The position numbers and the translations under genes are program-made. The notes under the pieces are model-generated. The model saw nothing but the letters and a program-made list of their open reading frames with translations, did not search any database and was not told the DNA's origin. From Patella vulgata (lineage: Eukaryota > Mollusca > Gastropoda > Patellidae): DNA of 64,000 bases. The stretch is from assembly GCF_932274485.2 (NCBI RefSeq), contig NC_065887.2, positions 14,852,001 to 14,916,000 of the forward strand, written 5' to 3'. The first letter of the stretch is position 1, and each line of letters begins with the position of its first letter. Positions 10,991 through 22,285 of this stretch are shown here, piece by piece.

Positions 10991-11601
10991 TATTTGGACT
11001 AGTAACCACTAACCGCATCAATCTGTTTCACAGAGATCTTTTAATCATTGGCTCAATAGCGCGTGCATTGTTTACGTAAGACGTTACTGATTCGGGCTAA
11101 ATGGTGAATTTTACTTATTTTATTACCCATTTACACTAAATAGGAAATGATTTTTACCTACAAACAATTAAAACGTCTTTATTGATTTTTCTAATAAATG
11201 AAAAAAAATGTTTTAGAATTTAATTTGACGGAAGAAAAAAGTTAATATTTGGGACTCATTAAGTCGCATCGATGTCATCCTTATCAGTCATTGTAGCGGC
11301 CTAGTGCAAATTCATTGCTGATCAGTGTGTAACGGCATCTGTATACCATGTTAATTAAAACAGTGGAAGAATTAAATGTGCATACTGCATGTCGTTTTTC
11401 TGGTTTCAAATGTTTTATAAATCATTATTTCGGCATTTAATCACATGATAAGCCCATAATGAAGTGTTTAGGCCATCGGATGGCTTAGATATTGATTGGA
11501 TTAGACAATGCTCGCCGTACCTGGGTTTAACGCTAATATGGTTACCAAGTCGAAATGTCGATAAAAGTCCTGACAATAGCATTGTATTCTCCAATATCAA
11601 A
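10991..11601. other. Stretch without recognisable feature
   Basis: AT-rich; CATCGGATGGCTTAGA near 11464 faintly recalls a motif seen near 22540, 41048 and 54129. Confidence 0.4.
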
Positions 11602-11835
11602 AGGGCTCAGTGAGTAAGACGTTGGCTCTCTAATCGGGGGGTACCATGTTCGATTCCTGTGTAGTTCAACCCTGTCAGTACACAAGACCCGGCAAAAGAC
11701 AACGTATAGTCGTTATATGGGACGGAACACCGAGGTCCCGTGTACACATTGGCTTGCACTTAACAGATCCCCTGGCAGTTGGAATGGGATATAGGCCGTA
11801 GCGTCACTGTCCGGGCAAACTTTTCCTCGTATTAA
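11602..11835 (+). mobile_element. SINE-A, 3'-truncated
   Basis: Head GGGCTCAGTGAGTAAGACG, B box GTTCGATTCC, body GAGGTCCCGTGTACACATTG and TCCGGGCAAAC. The copy ends before the GGACGTTAAACC tail. Confidence 0.75.
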
Positions 11836-11879
11836 AAGTAAAACAAATTTGATTGCATCCGCTGTCTGAAACCCGATCA

Positions 11880-12380
11880 AAGTAGTTATTCATAAGTTCG
11901 CTCAGAATAATGTAATTGGACTGAAATTGGGGGGTCACGATGGCTAAGTGAGTTTAAACGCCCGGGGGTCGGTTGTTCGATCCCTGCATTGGCCGAGAAA
12001 GTTCATCCAGATTTTTCGCCGTGGTTCCCCCTTGTCTAGTCGTTCGGATGGGACGAAAAACAGAGGTCCCGTGTACACATTGGCGTGAATGTAAACGATT
12101 CCTTGACATTTGGAATTCGATATAAAAGAAGGCCGTAGTACCGCTGTGCGGGTAAAATTTCCCTCATAGCACATGGTATGGCGTATCCCCGTCTTCATTA
12201 GCCCAGTTTGGGGCAGAACAGTAGGACGTTAAGCCCCATTTCATTTCATGGACTGAAAATTTTAAATCTTTAATATATTCATTTCTCATTATCTATTATT
12301 GAATTATTATAATAAGAACGTCCCAAAACTCGTATAATGCCTCTTTAAAGCAGGTGTATATAGAACCATTTCCTTTAAAG
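11880..12380. repeat. AT-rich dispersed repeat, split by a SINE-A
   Basis: The segments 11885-11926 and 12249-12380 form one sequence: TTCGCTCAGAATAATGTAATT, then an ATTATCTATTATTGAATTAT-type block, then TAATGCCTCTTTAA. Related copies lie at about 14270-14420, 41184-41345 and 63165-63240. Likely a MITE family; its ends were not resolved. Confidence 0.5.
11927..12248 (+). mobile_element. SINE-A, full length, 10-bp target duplication
   Basis: Head GGGGTCACGATGGCTAAGTG through GTTCGATCCC to GGACGTTAAGCCCCATTTC. TGGACTGAAA flanks both ends exactly (11917-11926 and 12249-12258), so this is a clean retroposition into the AT-rich repeat around it. Confidence 0.88.
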
Positions 12381-13350
12381 TTACAATTTCTTATGTTCTA
12401 AGAAAGTCAAAACATAATTTTTTCTATGTCTTTAGCTCAATAGGTTGTCAACTCACTATTATACGATCATAGGTGTCATTCTCACACTTAAAACCCATTT
12501 ACACCGGAAATAATAACACAATTACCTCCCAATTACCTCCCTTGTTTTCCATTCTCCACCATGGAGTAGCTAACTTCAAGCGTTTGAATTTGAAGATGAA
12601 AATGATATTTTTGCCAATTTCTCAACTGGCAATAGAGAATTATAGGATTAATAGGATTATTCTTTATCAAGGTAGGACTGTTTATGGATGCCATCTATTT
12701 TAAGGCTTTATTTTAATAAATTTTAAAAATATAACTTAAAAATATGAAATTGCAACTTTAACGTTTATTGGCAATGCTCTATTATATATCCAATATTATC
12801 TACACAAGACTAAAGCCGTGTCGAAATCATAACATCTTGCAAGACAAATTTAATCAGCTCCTAACATTTAAAAGTCATTTTCTTTTCCATGTTTCGTAAT
12901 GCCTCACGGATAAAAACACAAGAAATGGGAAAGCCTAAGATAGAAATCGATCTTAATTTAATATACGTAATGTTATAAAACAATTATGTTTTGCGCCGTT
13001 TAATTGTTTTTATAAGATGTCGTAGATCAAAATCAATTTGAACCCGTTAACAATATTATATTTTATATATTTCAACTTCTTGTTTCGTGGTTTTTGTATT
13101 TATTATCTAATCAGACTAAATGCGATTATTGTCTTCCCTTAATGTTTATTAGTGTTTATCAACTTTATTGATATATTTATTGAATTTATTGAAGGGAGGT
13201 GTTTTTAAATGTGAAAATGTTTCTCTCACTGTACTACAAACTGTATACGACAGGTCAAGTGAACTGATGTCAATGCTAATGTCTATTCTAGTCCCTTATT
13301 TGAACTTTATTGTATCGTTCTGTCCCGTCTTAAGAAGATTTCATCATAAT
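12381..13350. other. Stretch without recognisable feature
   Basis: AT-rich DNA with no credible gene or shared repeat. Confidence 0.4.
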
Positions 13351-13353
13351 GTG

Positions 13354-13387
<34 letters not shown>

Positions 13388-13462
13388 CGGGGTCCACTCA
13401 ACCCAAACTATGGTATAACTGTTTCCGAATCATTCAATTGGGTGTAGGGGCAGTGGATAAGC
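13351..13462 (-). mobile_element. SINE-B, decayed 3' end
   Basis: A (GA)n tract, a G-run, GTCCACTCAACCCAAACTA and, in order, diverged traces of the ATTCGCTTGCGCGTAGGGG and CAGTGGGA blocks. The head is absent. Confidence 0.5.
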
Positions 13463-14904
13463 ATGTGCGTGTAGTTTAATAAATCAAAATAAATCAGTTC
13501 TAATTTATTTGATTTTCGGGCCACTGCAATCTATTTACACCTGTATTTTTTTTTTTTTGGGGGGGGGGGGGGTATTAGTATCAGTCTGTTCATTATTCCT
13601 CTAATCTGTCTTATTTTCAAAACTTGCTTAGATGGATCGTTTCGTCATGGCGAGAATTATCTGTTTAATGCGGAGAGCCGCAGTGGTTCAGTGATTTACA
13701 AAGGTTAACTATGAAGTTTAAGACTATACCAGATCAAAAGTTCCTAATGAATATTTGCAACAATCCACCGTGTTTAATATGCAGGACAACGAACATTACT
13801 TACTGTCTATCATACTGTCTAACCTGCCATGTTGGTTTTACTCACCGTCTTTTGATTTGTGACAATTATCGTGTTAGGATGATGTTATTTGGTGATGATT
13901 ATTTTTTCCTGGTATCCTATTCTAATGGATCGTGATATCAGCCATTATCTAACGACATTTACCAAGGTAACAATGTTCCTATCACTTCGGATGTCTTTCC
14001 TTTTCTCGTTTTAGACTGTCTTTTCCATCTATCTACAACTGTAGGTTCGCACACCCTACATATTAACTTCTGTTTATTAACTTATTGGTACTTATCTTAA
14101 TTACGATTTATCCCATATAACTCTTTGATTAATAACATCATTCAGAGTTTTCCTATTTTCTTTGTAATGTAAACCTTTATACAATTTAAGCGTATAATTA
14201 AACGATGGACTCGTAGCTTTGTTAAACATGCATTAAGCAAGAGCAAAATCTGCCTATTGCCGATAGCTTAGCTCAGTGTGAAGTAATTTGACTGAAATTT
14301 TCAACATATTCTCTTTTCATTATCATTTTTTTTTAACTATTATAGCGAGAACTGTTCCATAATGCCGCTTTAATAATATTTCTTACAGCATATTCCGTTA
14401 TTACAGTATTAAAACCAATAGACAGAGACCGTTAATATGTAAATTATTATGTGGTTCAATCTCTATATCCATGGAGACGGGAGAGTATTGCAAACCCCAC
14501 TACCCCGATAGTTGTAGAATAAAAATACATAACGAAAAATGAATATTTTAACAATTACAGTGAAGTTATGAGCGTTTAAAGTTTTTGACAAGAAATAGTT
14601 ATAAATTGCCGATCAGATGATGTTCCAAGAATTTACTAACGATAAATACAAGCCAGAAATGCCCCCCACCCCCGTCAAATACAGGCTTGAAGTGCCCCCC
14701 CCCCTCACCACCACCCCCGTTCCCATCAAGCATCAAGTCACGTGACAAGGATTCATAAAATAGATTCATGCGACATGGGGTTGTCTTGCATATAAAATGT
14801 TTTGGGAGAGACTGGAGGCAGGAAATTATAGATTAATTAGTTTGAAATCACACAGTTTGAACGCAAGAAGGCATCTTCCGTCGCTTTACTTATGAATAAA
14901 CACT
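13463..14904. other. Mostly unassigned; one SINE-A head fragment and one AT-rich repeat
   Basis: A T/G homopolymer block at about 13547-13572; a SINE-A head remnant GGAGAGCCGCAGTGGTTCAG near 13670-13705; and a copy of the TTTAATAATATTTC-type AT-rich repeat at 14270-14420. Polypyrimidine runs of C and A lie near 14660-14720. No gene. Confidence 0.45.
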
Positions 14905-15026
14905 AGGCGTCACAGTGGCTCATTCGATCCCGGTGTTCCTTGGAATTTTCCGTCTTGGCTTCCCTTGTCATCGTACAGGCCGTCTTCATTAGCCCGGATG
15001 GAGCAGAAATATAAAGCTTTACGTTT
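14905..15026 (+). mobile_element. SINE-A, internally shortened
   Basis: The head GCGTCACAGTGGCTCA runs almost directly into CATTCGATCCCGG, then TTTTCCGTCTTGGCTTCCC and CCGTCTTCATTAGCCCGGAT. Most of the body is missing. Confidence 0.65.
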
Positions 15027-15690
15027 TGTAATCTTTCAATTAAAATGTAAAATGGTTACACCGCGTCAATGTGGTCTATATGGATCGGATTATGAGTCAT
15101 GGCAGTGGTTGTATTATCACTGAAAGAACATGAGCAGTTCAGCTGGCCTCCAGAGTATCGATGGTATTCATTAGCATACGATAAGTCTTCAAATGACGTA
15201 ATTACTGTAATTAGTATATATGTAAAATTTCTGTCTTTTGGTTAGTAGACATTCCTAATTGTTGTCATGTGTCAGGGTGGGGAATTTTTGATTGATTTGT
15301 TTTGGAAGCAATACTTCCGCTTTCCGGGGTCAGCCAACGAAGAGTGCTGATTGATTGTGTACCAGAACAACCCTCTAACGATTGGTGACTTGAAGGCAGC
15401 AATCACAACAACAAAAAGGAGAAAATCCCAAAAAGGAATGTGTTCGACTAATTGACAATTTTGCTCGATTTATGCAAGTTTGCCACCAATGCCACGGAGG
15501 CCATTTGGAGTATATTTTGGAAAGAACGTGACTGTTATGCATAACGACCAAGATAACTGAAACTTTGGGGAATGATCGTACACAGACGGAGGAGTTTCGA
15601 GTAATTTGCTGGACCTTTGTAGGATTTAATAAGAATTTTATGGGTGCTAATCATTGACACCAAAGAACCAAATACATTTGAAGACACATC
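15027..15690. other. Stretch without recognisable feature
   Basis: Unassigned DNA of mixed composition; no gene or shared repeat seen. Confidence 0.4.
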
Positions 15691-15700
15691 TATTTGACAG

Positions 15701-15771
15701 AAATGAAATGAAATGAAATGGGGTTTAACGTCCTACTGTTCTGCTCCTAAACCGGGCTAATGAAGACGGTA
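15701..15771 (-). mobile_element. 71-bp SINE-A 3' end with perfect target duplication
   Basis: (AAATG)n, GGGTTTAACGTCCTACTG, then CTAATGAAGACGGT. TATTTGACAG lies immediately on both sides (15691-15700 and 15772-15781). A severely 5'-truncated insert with an intact duplication is the signature of aborted target-primed reverse transcription. Confidence 0.88.
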
Positions 15772-16070
15772 TATTTGACAGGAAGAAACGCTTTAAAAAA
15801 AAATCCACATAAAGTTAACCACAAAAGGAACTTTTTACTTGAAGTATTGTTAGCGCCATACAAATTCTGTCTCGATAGACTGATATGTGTACAGTCCTTA
15901 CTGTCATATACTTACTTGGCAGTCCTTATCATCATATAGTCGCTTGAAACGTTAAATTAAATTGAAACGTAGTATTAACCATGTCAGGGCTGTAAACAGT
16001 GTACTTAGTTTACGCTAACTCAGTCCACCCCTCCTCTCGCAAGCCAGACGTGTTACCGGAAGTTAAAGAA

Positions 16071-16524
16071 AGGGCCAATCTCGATTATATTTTGAAGAAT
16101 GAAACTGTTTAATTTTGTATTAAAACCTCTACCTTAGAGCCGTGCAACTAAGTCAATATACGTGATAAGTTTTCAAACAACTTAAATCCGCCAGTCGTCA
16201 TCTAGAAATGGTGACAGGTGTCCAAAACTGTATTATACGGTGTCTGGATAAAACCAGGCTTGTATTTTATAACAATAACATGTAGGCGAAATTTACCTTT
16301 CGTTGTCAAGTACAGCACGTCGATCGGTAATGCACTGTATAGACCTCTAAAGGAACGGTAATAGATTATCAGGTCACCCAACGAAAAAAAAGGACCCGAA
16401 GTCTTAAAAGGGTTACATGTCCGGATAAGCGGTTTTGACAAGGTAAATACACCATTCCTCTATATTTTGGCGCTTAAATTTCATACGTACACGGACTTTT
16501 ATTTCTGAGATCGGGATGGTCCCT
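16071..16524. mobile_element. TTAA-target MITE (AGGGCCAAT family)
   Basis: Starts AGGGCCAATCTCGAT and ends ATCGGGATGGTCCCT, followed by TTAA (16525-16528); TTAA also lies at 16063-16066, with four extra bases before the element. The interior matches the element at 50622-51140, for example GTGTCTGGATAAAACCAG. No coding capacity. It abuts the LINE to its right. Confidence 0.75.
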
Positions 16525-16529
16525 TTAAT

Positions 16530-17750
16530 ATTTGAGTCCTCATGGCACGACAGACGTGATAAACTGGCACTGCAGTATGCTACAAAAATTGCATCTCTAC
16601 CTCATCATATTTCATATAACACCATAATTTAGACCTTATTATGAACATTTATATTTGCTGAAAACTAACGTTATTTCATCATTTTGGTATTCGCATTCAA
16701 TGCCTTTCTTTGGAACTCCAACCTGGAACATATCGCCTCCAAAGGTCGATTTAGATCTATAGATCTAACAAAAAACAAAGATACTAGTTCCACGGTGTTT
16801 CAGTCTCTCTTTCGAGAGATAAGGTCTAAATATGGTGATTATGCTCCCATTTACACAGATGGTTCCAAAGACGGTGATCGGGTAGCTTCGGCTACTGTCA
16901 CGCCATCTGGAATCATTTATGTCAGACATCAACCTGTTGCTTCAATTTTTACTGCTGAACTCCAGACAATTTTTCAGGCCATGGAGTTCATTCAATCATC
17001 CTCATCTTTAAAACACATCATATTTACCGATTCTCTGTCCTATTTACAAGCAATAGACAATAAACAACTTGTCTGCAAGGACATTGCTGGCTCCCCAGTC
17101 ATGTTGATATTAAAGGAAATAATCAAACAGACTTAGCTGCTTTTGATCTGTCCACCACTCAATTCCTTTTACCTTACGTAAAATCTATCATCAACTTTTA
17201 TATACTTGACCGCGGCCGACAGAAACTTCATCACATTAAGTCTCTCCCAGGAGACTGGCCAAACTCCTATAGAACCAACAGGAGGGGTGGAGTTGTTTTG
17301 TGTCGCTCTCGGATTGGTCATACTTTTTTAACTCACATTTTTATATTAAAGCGAGAGCCTCAACCAGAATGCGAACACTGTCATGTTCCGTTGACAGTTA
17401 AGCACATATTGATTGCGTGCAAGCATCTCAAAGATGTAAGATCGCATTTTTACCTTTGTCAGTCATTACATCACATGTTTGCTCAAATGGGTTTATATAA
17501 TAAAGTGTTAGACATTTTAAAAGAGACAGGATTTATCATCAATTTTAATTGTATATATATATATCATTTCATTTTTGCATAAAAGATATTATTGTTAATT
17601 TTACTTACTGTGATATTGTTTTTAATTATACATATAATGTTTTTTTCTGTGGTATAATTTTGCCTGTCTCGAAATAATCACCATATGTTTGGCGCAATGT
17701 AGCCCGGTTGGACGTGCCATAAAACCACATTTGATTTCATTTCATTTGAC
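16530..17750 (+). mobile_element. I/Nimb-like LINE, 5'-truncated and broken
   Basis: The C-terminal end of a LINE polyprotein. First comes the reverse-transcriptase tail with RRDKLALQYATKIASLPHH, then an RNase H domain (YTDGSK, AELQTIFQAME, TDSLSYLQAI, WLPSHVDIKGNNQTDLAA), then LPGDWPNSYRTNRRGG and a terminal zinc knuckle C-x2-C-x7-H-x4-C (CEHC...H...C). The reading frame shifts near 16625, near 16765 and near 17080, where residues around the end of RNase H are also lost; frame 3 is then open to 17582. RNase H after RT points to the I group. The 3' end reads GGACGTGCCATAAAACCAC, then repeated ATTTC. Dead copy. Confidence 0.8.
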
Positions 17751-18740
17751 TTTAATATTTAATACTTTTAATCTATTCTAACTTCACGGGTTACTAATTG
17801 TTTGGTTTTTTTTTTTGGGGGGGGGGGGGGGCGTTCTTCTCATAATTCAACTAACTGTTGGCTCGGCGTTGCACAGACATAGCTAAAAACCGGTAGTAGT
17901 GTTACTTCGAAACCGGAAATGTTTGCGTAAGCCCACCTGGTCCATGTCACTTTGCGACTCGATCTCCTGTTATACCCAAAATTTCAGCATTGGGGCAGCT
18001 TAACTGTAGCTGCCCACCAATAGGATCACAAATATATACATGTAGATATGAAGTCACTCCTTTAACTTTTACATAATTTAAATTGTATATCTTTTAGCTA
18101 TGTAAAACTCTTGGTCGTACCAGTGGTCGATCAGCCCCCCACACCCATCTCTGCCTGGCGAAAACTATATGTAGGATAAAGCACGAGACTGAGGTTATGC
18201 TGGGGAAAGAAAGACTGAAGAAAATAGCCCGAAAGAAAGAAAAACCGAGGCCGGCAGATGGGAATATCCCAGAATTCTCACAAGAAAAACCTTATATCAT
18301 GTTTTCTTATGGGAAAAAACCCTACCCTGGAAGAATAACCCGTTACAGGTTTAAAGAAAAACTTTCAGAAGAATAACCCCAAATTTCCCTGTATATATCC
18401 AAAACCTCCCCCGACTTTCAGACCGCAAGTTATTCCGGGCATAGAATATACCACAAAGATCAAAGAGATTTACCGTTACAGGTTTATAATACCTGGTAAA
18501 TACGTCTCAGATATTGTCATACGTCTCAAAATTCCATTCATTAAACTGCAGGTTGTAGATCATACAATTATATGTTATATATTTGGGTCCAATTATGCGC
18601 CACAAATCACTTTGAATACCCCGATTTTTCAAACTGTTCTCTGAGGCCCCACAGCCCCCATAACCGACCAAATACCCTGCGTCTGCACTGGGTCAGACAT
18701 TGAGATCCTCTGATGTTCGTTATCTATATAAACATAAATG
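17751..18740. other. Stretch without recognisable feature
   Basis: Includes a T-run then G-run at about 17804-17831 and purine-rich DNA near 18180-18380. No gene. Confidence 0.4.
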
Positions 18741-18754
18741 AATCTACATTGTCG

Positions 18755-19320
18755 AATGGGTGGATGGGTGGAGGGGATGGTCTAGGGTGTCGCGCTTGGA
18801 GCTCTAGCTGGTCGCTCATATCTGGCTTGCAGTCATGGTTTCGATCCACGGGGTGAGTGCAGGTTGGATTACTCCAGGGGATCACGTATCTAAGTGGGTA
18901 AGACGCTGGCTCGCTAGCCTGGAGGTCGGGTGTTCGATCCCTGCATTGGCCAAAAAGTTCATCCAGATTTTCCGGCGTGGTTTCCCCCTTGTCTGTGATG
19001 CAGGACGGAAGGTCTGACAAGCACACTTGTCTAGTCGTTCGGATGGGACGAAAAACCGAGATCCCGTGTACACATTGGCGTGCACGTTAAAGATCCCTTG
19101 TCAGTTGGAATTCGATATAAGAGTAGGCCGAAGCGCCGCTGCCCGGGCAAAGTTTCCCTAATAGCACACTGTATGGCGTATGCCCGTCTTCATTAGCCCA
19201 GTTTAGGAGCAGAACAGTAGGACGTTAAACCCCATTTCATTACTCCAAGTACTCCGGTTTCCTCCCACAGGAAAGAACCCTGTGTGTGAGCTGAGCATAG
19301 TAAAATAAGACAACGTGTCT
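18755..19320 (+). mobile_element. SINE-C, split by a SINE-A
   Basis: Left part GGAGCTCTAGCTGGTCGCTC, then GGTTTCGATCC (B-box-like) and GGTTGG; right part AGTACTCCGGTTTCCTCCCAC. A third tRNA-headed family; related copies lie at 25382-25560 and 30664-30893. The interruption is the SINE-A at 18876-19238. Confidence 0.6.
18876..19238 (+). mobile_element. SINE-A inserted in SINE-C, 8-bp target duplication
   Basis: Near-complete: GGGGATCACGTATCTAAGTG, B box GTTCGATCCC, tail GGACGTTAAACCCCATTTC. ATTACTCC flanks both ends (18868-18875 and 19239-19246). It is among the better-preserved copies in the window. Confidence 0.9.
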
Positions 19321-20122
19321 GCGATATCACCCTCACTAATAGAAGAAGGAAATCGTCAAATAGAAAAAATAGTTAAATTTCAGGGAACATATTGGTTCTG
19401 CTTCATGTCACGGGTTATCTACTTCGTTTAATTCACTGAACAGATATCAAATCTATCGTCAAAATTACGCGGTTGTGTGTAATTATGATATCTTTCTTCT
19501 AAATGATTCATGCTGGGTCCCATCAAAGTGTCTAGGTGAGGAATTGTAACCGGAAAATTACCATGCTCAGCTCTGACGTTCTTAAAATAAATTCAACTTA
19601 TCTACAATGTGGAAGATTCAATTCTTACATTCAATACATAATTTTGATATAAAAACGTTTATATAGTCGAATAGAACAGACTTTTTTTTATGCTCACTCA
19701 GAAAAAATCTTGTATTATTTATTTGTTCGTCCCATTTCTATTAATTTAAGAGAATGTGGTATCACGCACAGACCTGAATCCGGTTAATTATTTCGATTCA
19801 TATATCATCCCTCATTCAATCAGTTCATAGAACGTGTTAAGATTGACATTTGCTGAGCTTATATAATACAATTTTCTAGCAAGACTCTCGGCTGATTCCC
19901 TTAGATACAAAGATCTGTAGAATTATACAGATATGAAAAAAAAGACAAACAGAATCTTTGTTTCTTCTACATCATCATTTGAAATAAGCCACATCACTAT
20001 ACGAGTTTACATATTCCAGAAAGAAAAGTGAACATTCTGGATAAATTACACTTTTTTAGAATTTCAGATCGTTTTTGAGGGACACAAAATTGTCGATAGC
20101 TTTAATTGTGCTTACAATCTAA
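19321..20122. other. Stretch without recognisable feature
   Basis: AT-rich, no gene and no shared repeat recognised. Confidence 0.4.
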
Positions 20123-20401
20123 AGAGATAGAGAGAGAAAAATAGAGTTTAACGTCCATTCGACACAAACTAGGTCATTTCGGGACTAACATATGGTTTAA
20201 TTTTATTTCAATAATTCGCTTGCGCGTAGGGGTCTTTAGCAGTGGGAGGAAACCGGAGGACCCCGAGAAAACCCACGAGGTTGGGCAGGCAACCCTACTC
20301 CTTGTCACGTACAACGGGGGATTCGAAACCACGCCAGTTGACTCAATGGCAGGCCTTATGATACAGCGCGCACGTGCTAACCATTCGGCCATCCAATCCC
20401 C
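20123..20401 (-). mobile_element. SINE-B, near complete
   Basis: (GA)n tail, GTTTAACGTCCATTCGACAC, the ATTCGCTTGCGCGTAGGGG block, and the head complement AACCATTCGGCCATCCAA. B-box complement GGGGATTCGAAACC is intact. Confidence 0.85.
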
Positions 20402-21536
20402 ATAAATTCTAAATATTTAAACTTTGATTGGAGTCAATCGGTTGAGTATTAGCTGAGATAAACGCATTTTTAATGAAGGTGGGTTTGTTGTTGCGGATTG
20501 GGTGAAAAAGAACGAACGAAGACAAAATGCCAAAACATAATACACGGAAATCAACAAATTTGATTTCGGGCCAAATTAACAAGAAAGTGCCAAATTAATT
20601 TCAAATTTTATTTTTTCTGGAATTTTGCAATATACCCCTTACGTAAAAGGCCGTCTCTATCATATTATATATGTACGCTTTTAAATGGAGTTTCTCGATT
20701 CCTGCAGTTTGAAGTTACCGATTGAAAATAGATGACAATTGTCGATGTTCTGGATTTGGAGATAAAAAACACGCGAGTCGTAATTTATGCAAATACTCAC
20801 AAATGAACAGGGCATTCATCAAGGTTGGTAACGCCAGACGATCTCACATGGTTACTTAATGCCCATGTTATCAAATTATTGGATTGGTAAAAGTTTCCGA
20901 GATATTTTTGGGTATCGAAATTCAGAGTCGCCTATAAATGTTATTGCTATTGCTGCTGACCCCGAAGTCTTGACAGACCTTATTCAAAACTTGGCAACGT
21001 TTTTTTTCTTAAATTCTTGGTTCCAGAAGTTCTGTCAATCTGTGGTCCATTTCCCTCATTTAAACGTTTCGCTAAAGCAATTATTATGTTAATCCTAGCA
21101 GAATTTAATGGACTATAGTGCCAGGAATACACATTGAGGATTTCCATTCATTTGAACTGGGGGAAAATTGATTTAAACTTAGCCAGAGTCTAATTCATTT
21201 CTTAGTCTGCGTGATTAAATTGTTTCTAAATCATTCTGCGCTACTTTTTGGCTGATGGGAAGAATGAGATAAGTCTTTGAAGAACTGCATTAGACTCACT
21301 TGCCCCAGATGAAATAGAAAGAGGAATATAAATCTTTTGTAATCACATGTACTGAAAGTAGAATCTTCGAACATTAAAGCCCCGAACACACGCGTTATTA
21401 TTTATAGACACAATAGGTGGCCAGTAATTATTAGACTGACAAGTCACAAAATAAAATAAGATTACGTACATATCGTTAGAAAATAAGTAAGAAATGTTAT
21501 GGAATCGAAAATTGTTTATAGGGCCAACAGTAAGAT
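20402..21536. other. Stretch without recognisable feature
   Basis: AT-rich. A 77-codon frame at 20859-21092 resembles no family I know. Confidence 0.4.
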
Positions 21537-22285
21537 AAAATGAAATGGGGTTTAACGTCCAACTTTTATGCACCAACTGTAGCACCATGGGCCTTTCTGT
21601 TTGACGTGTAAAGCGGGCGATCCTAAAAACCGGTCGCCACATCCTACATACGACCCATGCATCTCTTCTTACTACATATTTCTGTAGCCTTGTGATCGTC
21701 TAGAATTTGTCTCTAGCTGTCTTTACTTCTGCTTCACGTTGTGTATTTACTTCTTATAGTTTCTTAAGACGTTTGTCTTCTCAGTTATAACAATGCAACA
21801 GTTCGCTTCTACATTTTATATATATATATAGCCGAATACATGTATACAAGCATAATAAATAACAATACAAGCTAAAACCATTTCTCCACCCTAGCCAGCC
21901 TCGCGGCTGTCTAGGAACTCAGATGGAACCTCTCTGGAATCTAATGGAAGTCTAACTTAAACCTTTACTATGATTTCTTTTACAAGACTCCTGTTATTCT
22001 CACGCAATTACATAAACAATTAATTTGTGTTTTAAATAAACTCATACCATAGCTAATATACTGACATTAGAGAATAATTTGTAAAGATAAAAAATGTTGT
22101 TTAACCCATCTTATTTCTCTATTCTTTGTCTATAAATTTAAAAACAATGTCGCAACGACTATATTGTTACACAACTAGATTAATGAAGAAGACCATACGA
22201 GGTGCAGTGTACGATAAGGGAAATATTTTGTTCTTATTTCGAAATCCAATGGTTAAGGGTGTACACGGGACTTCGATGTTAGTTG
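21537..22285 (-). mobile_element. SINE-A, split by a solo LTR
   Basis: Tail AAATGGGGTTTAACGTCC to GCACCAAC, then, after the LTR, CAACTAGATTAATGAAGAAG, GTGCAGTGTACGATAAGGG and TACACGGGACTTCG. The two parts join in family order, which shows that the LTR landed in a pre-existing SINE. Confidence 0.7.
21578..22171. mobile_element. Solo LTR of an LTR retrotransposon (fossil)
   Basis: Starts TGTAGCACCATGG, ends TATTGTTACA, and is flanked by CAAC on both sides (21574-21577 and 22172-22175). TG...CA ends with a 4-bp duplication fit an LTR, perhaps of the Gypsy group. The same LTR recurs at 57534-58285. No internal or coding part is present, so this is an inert remnant. Moderately diverged from its sibling. 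Confidence 0.65.
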
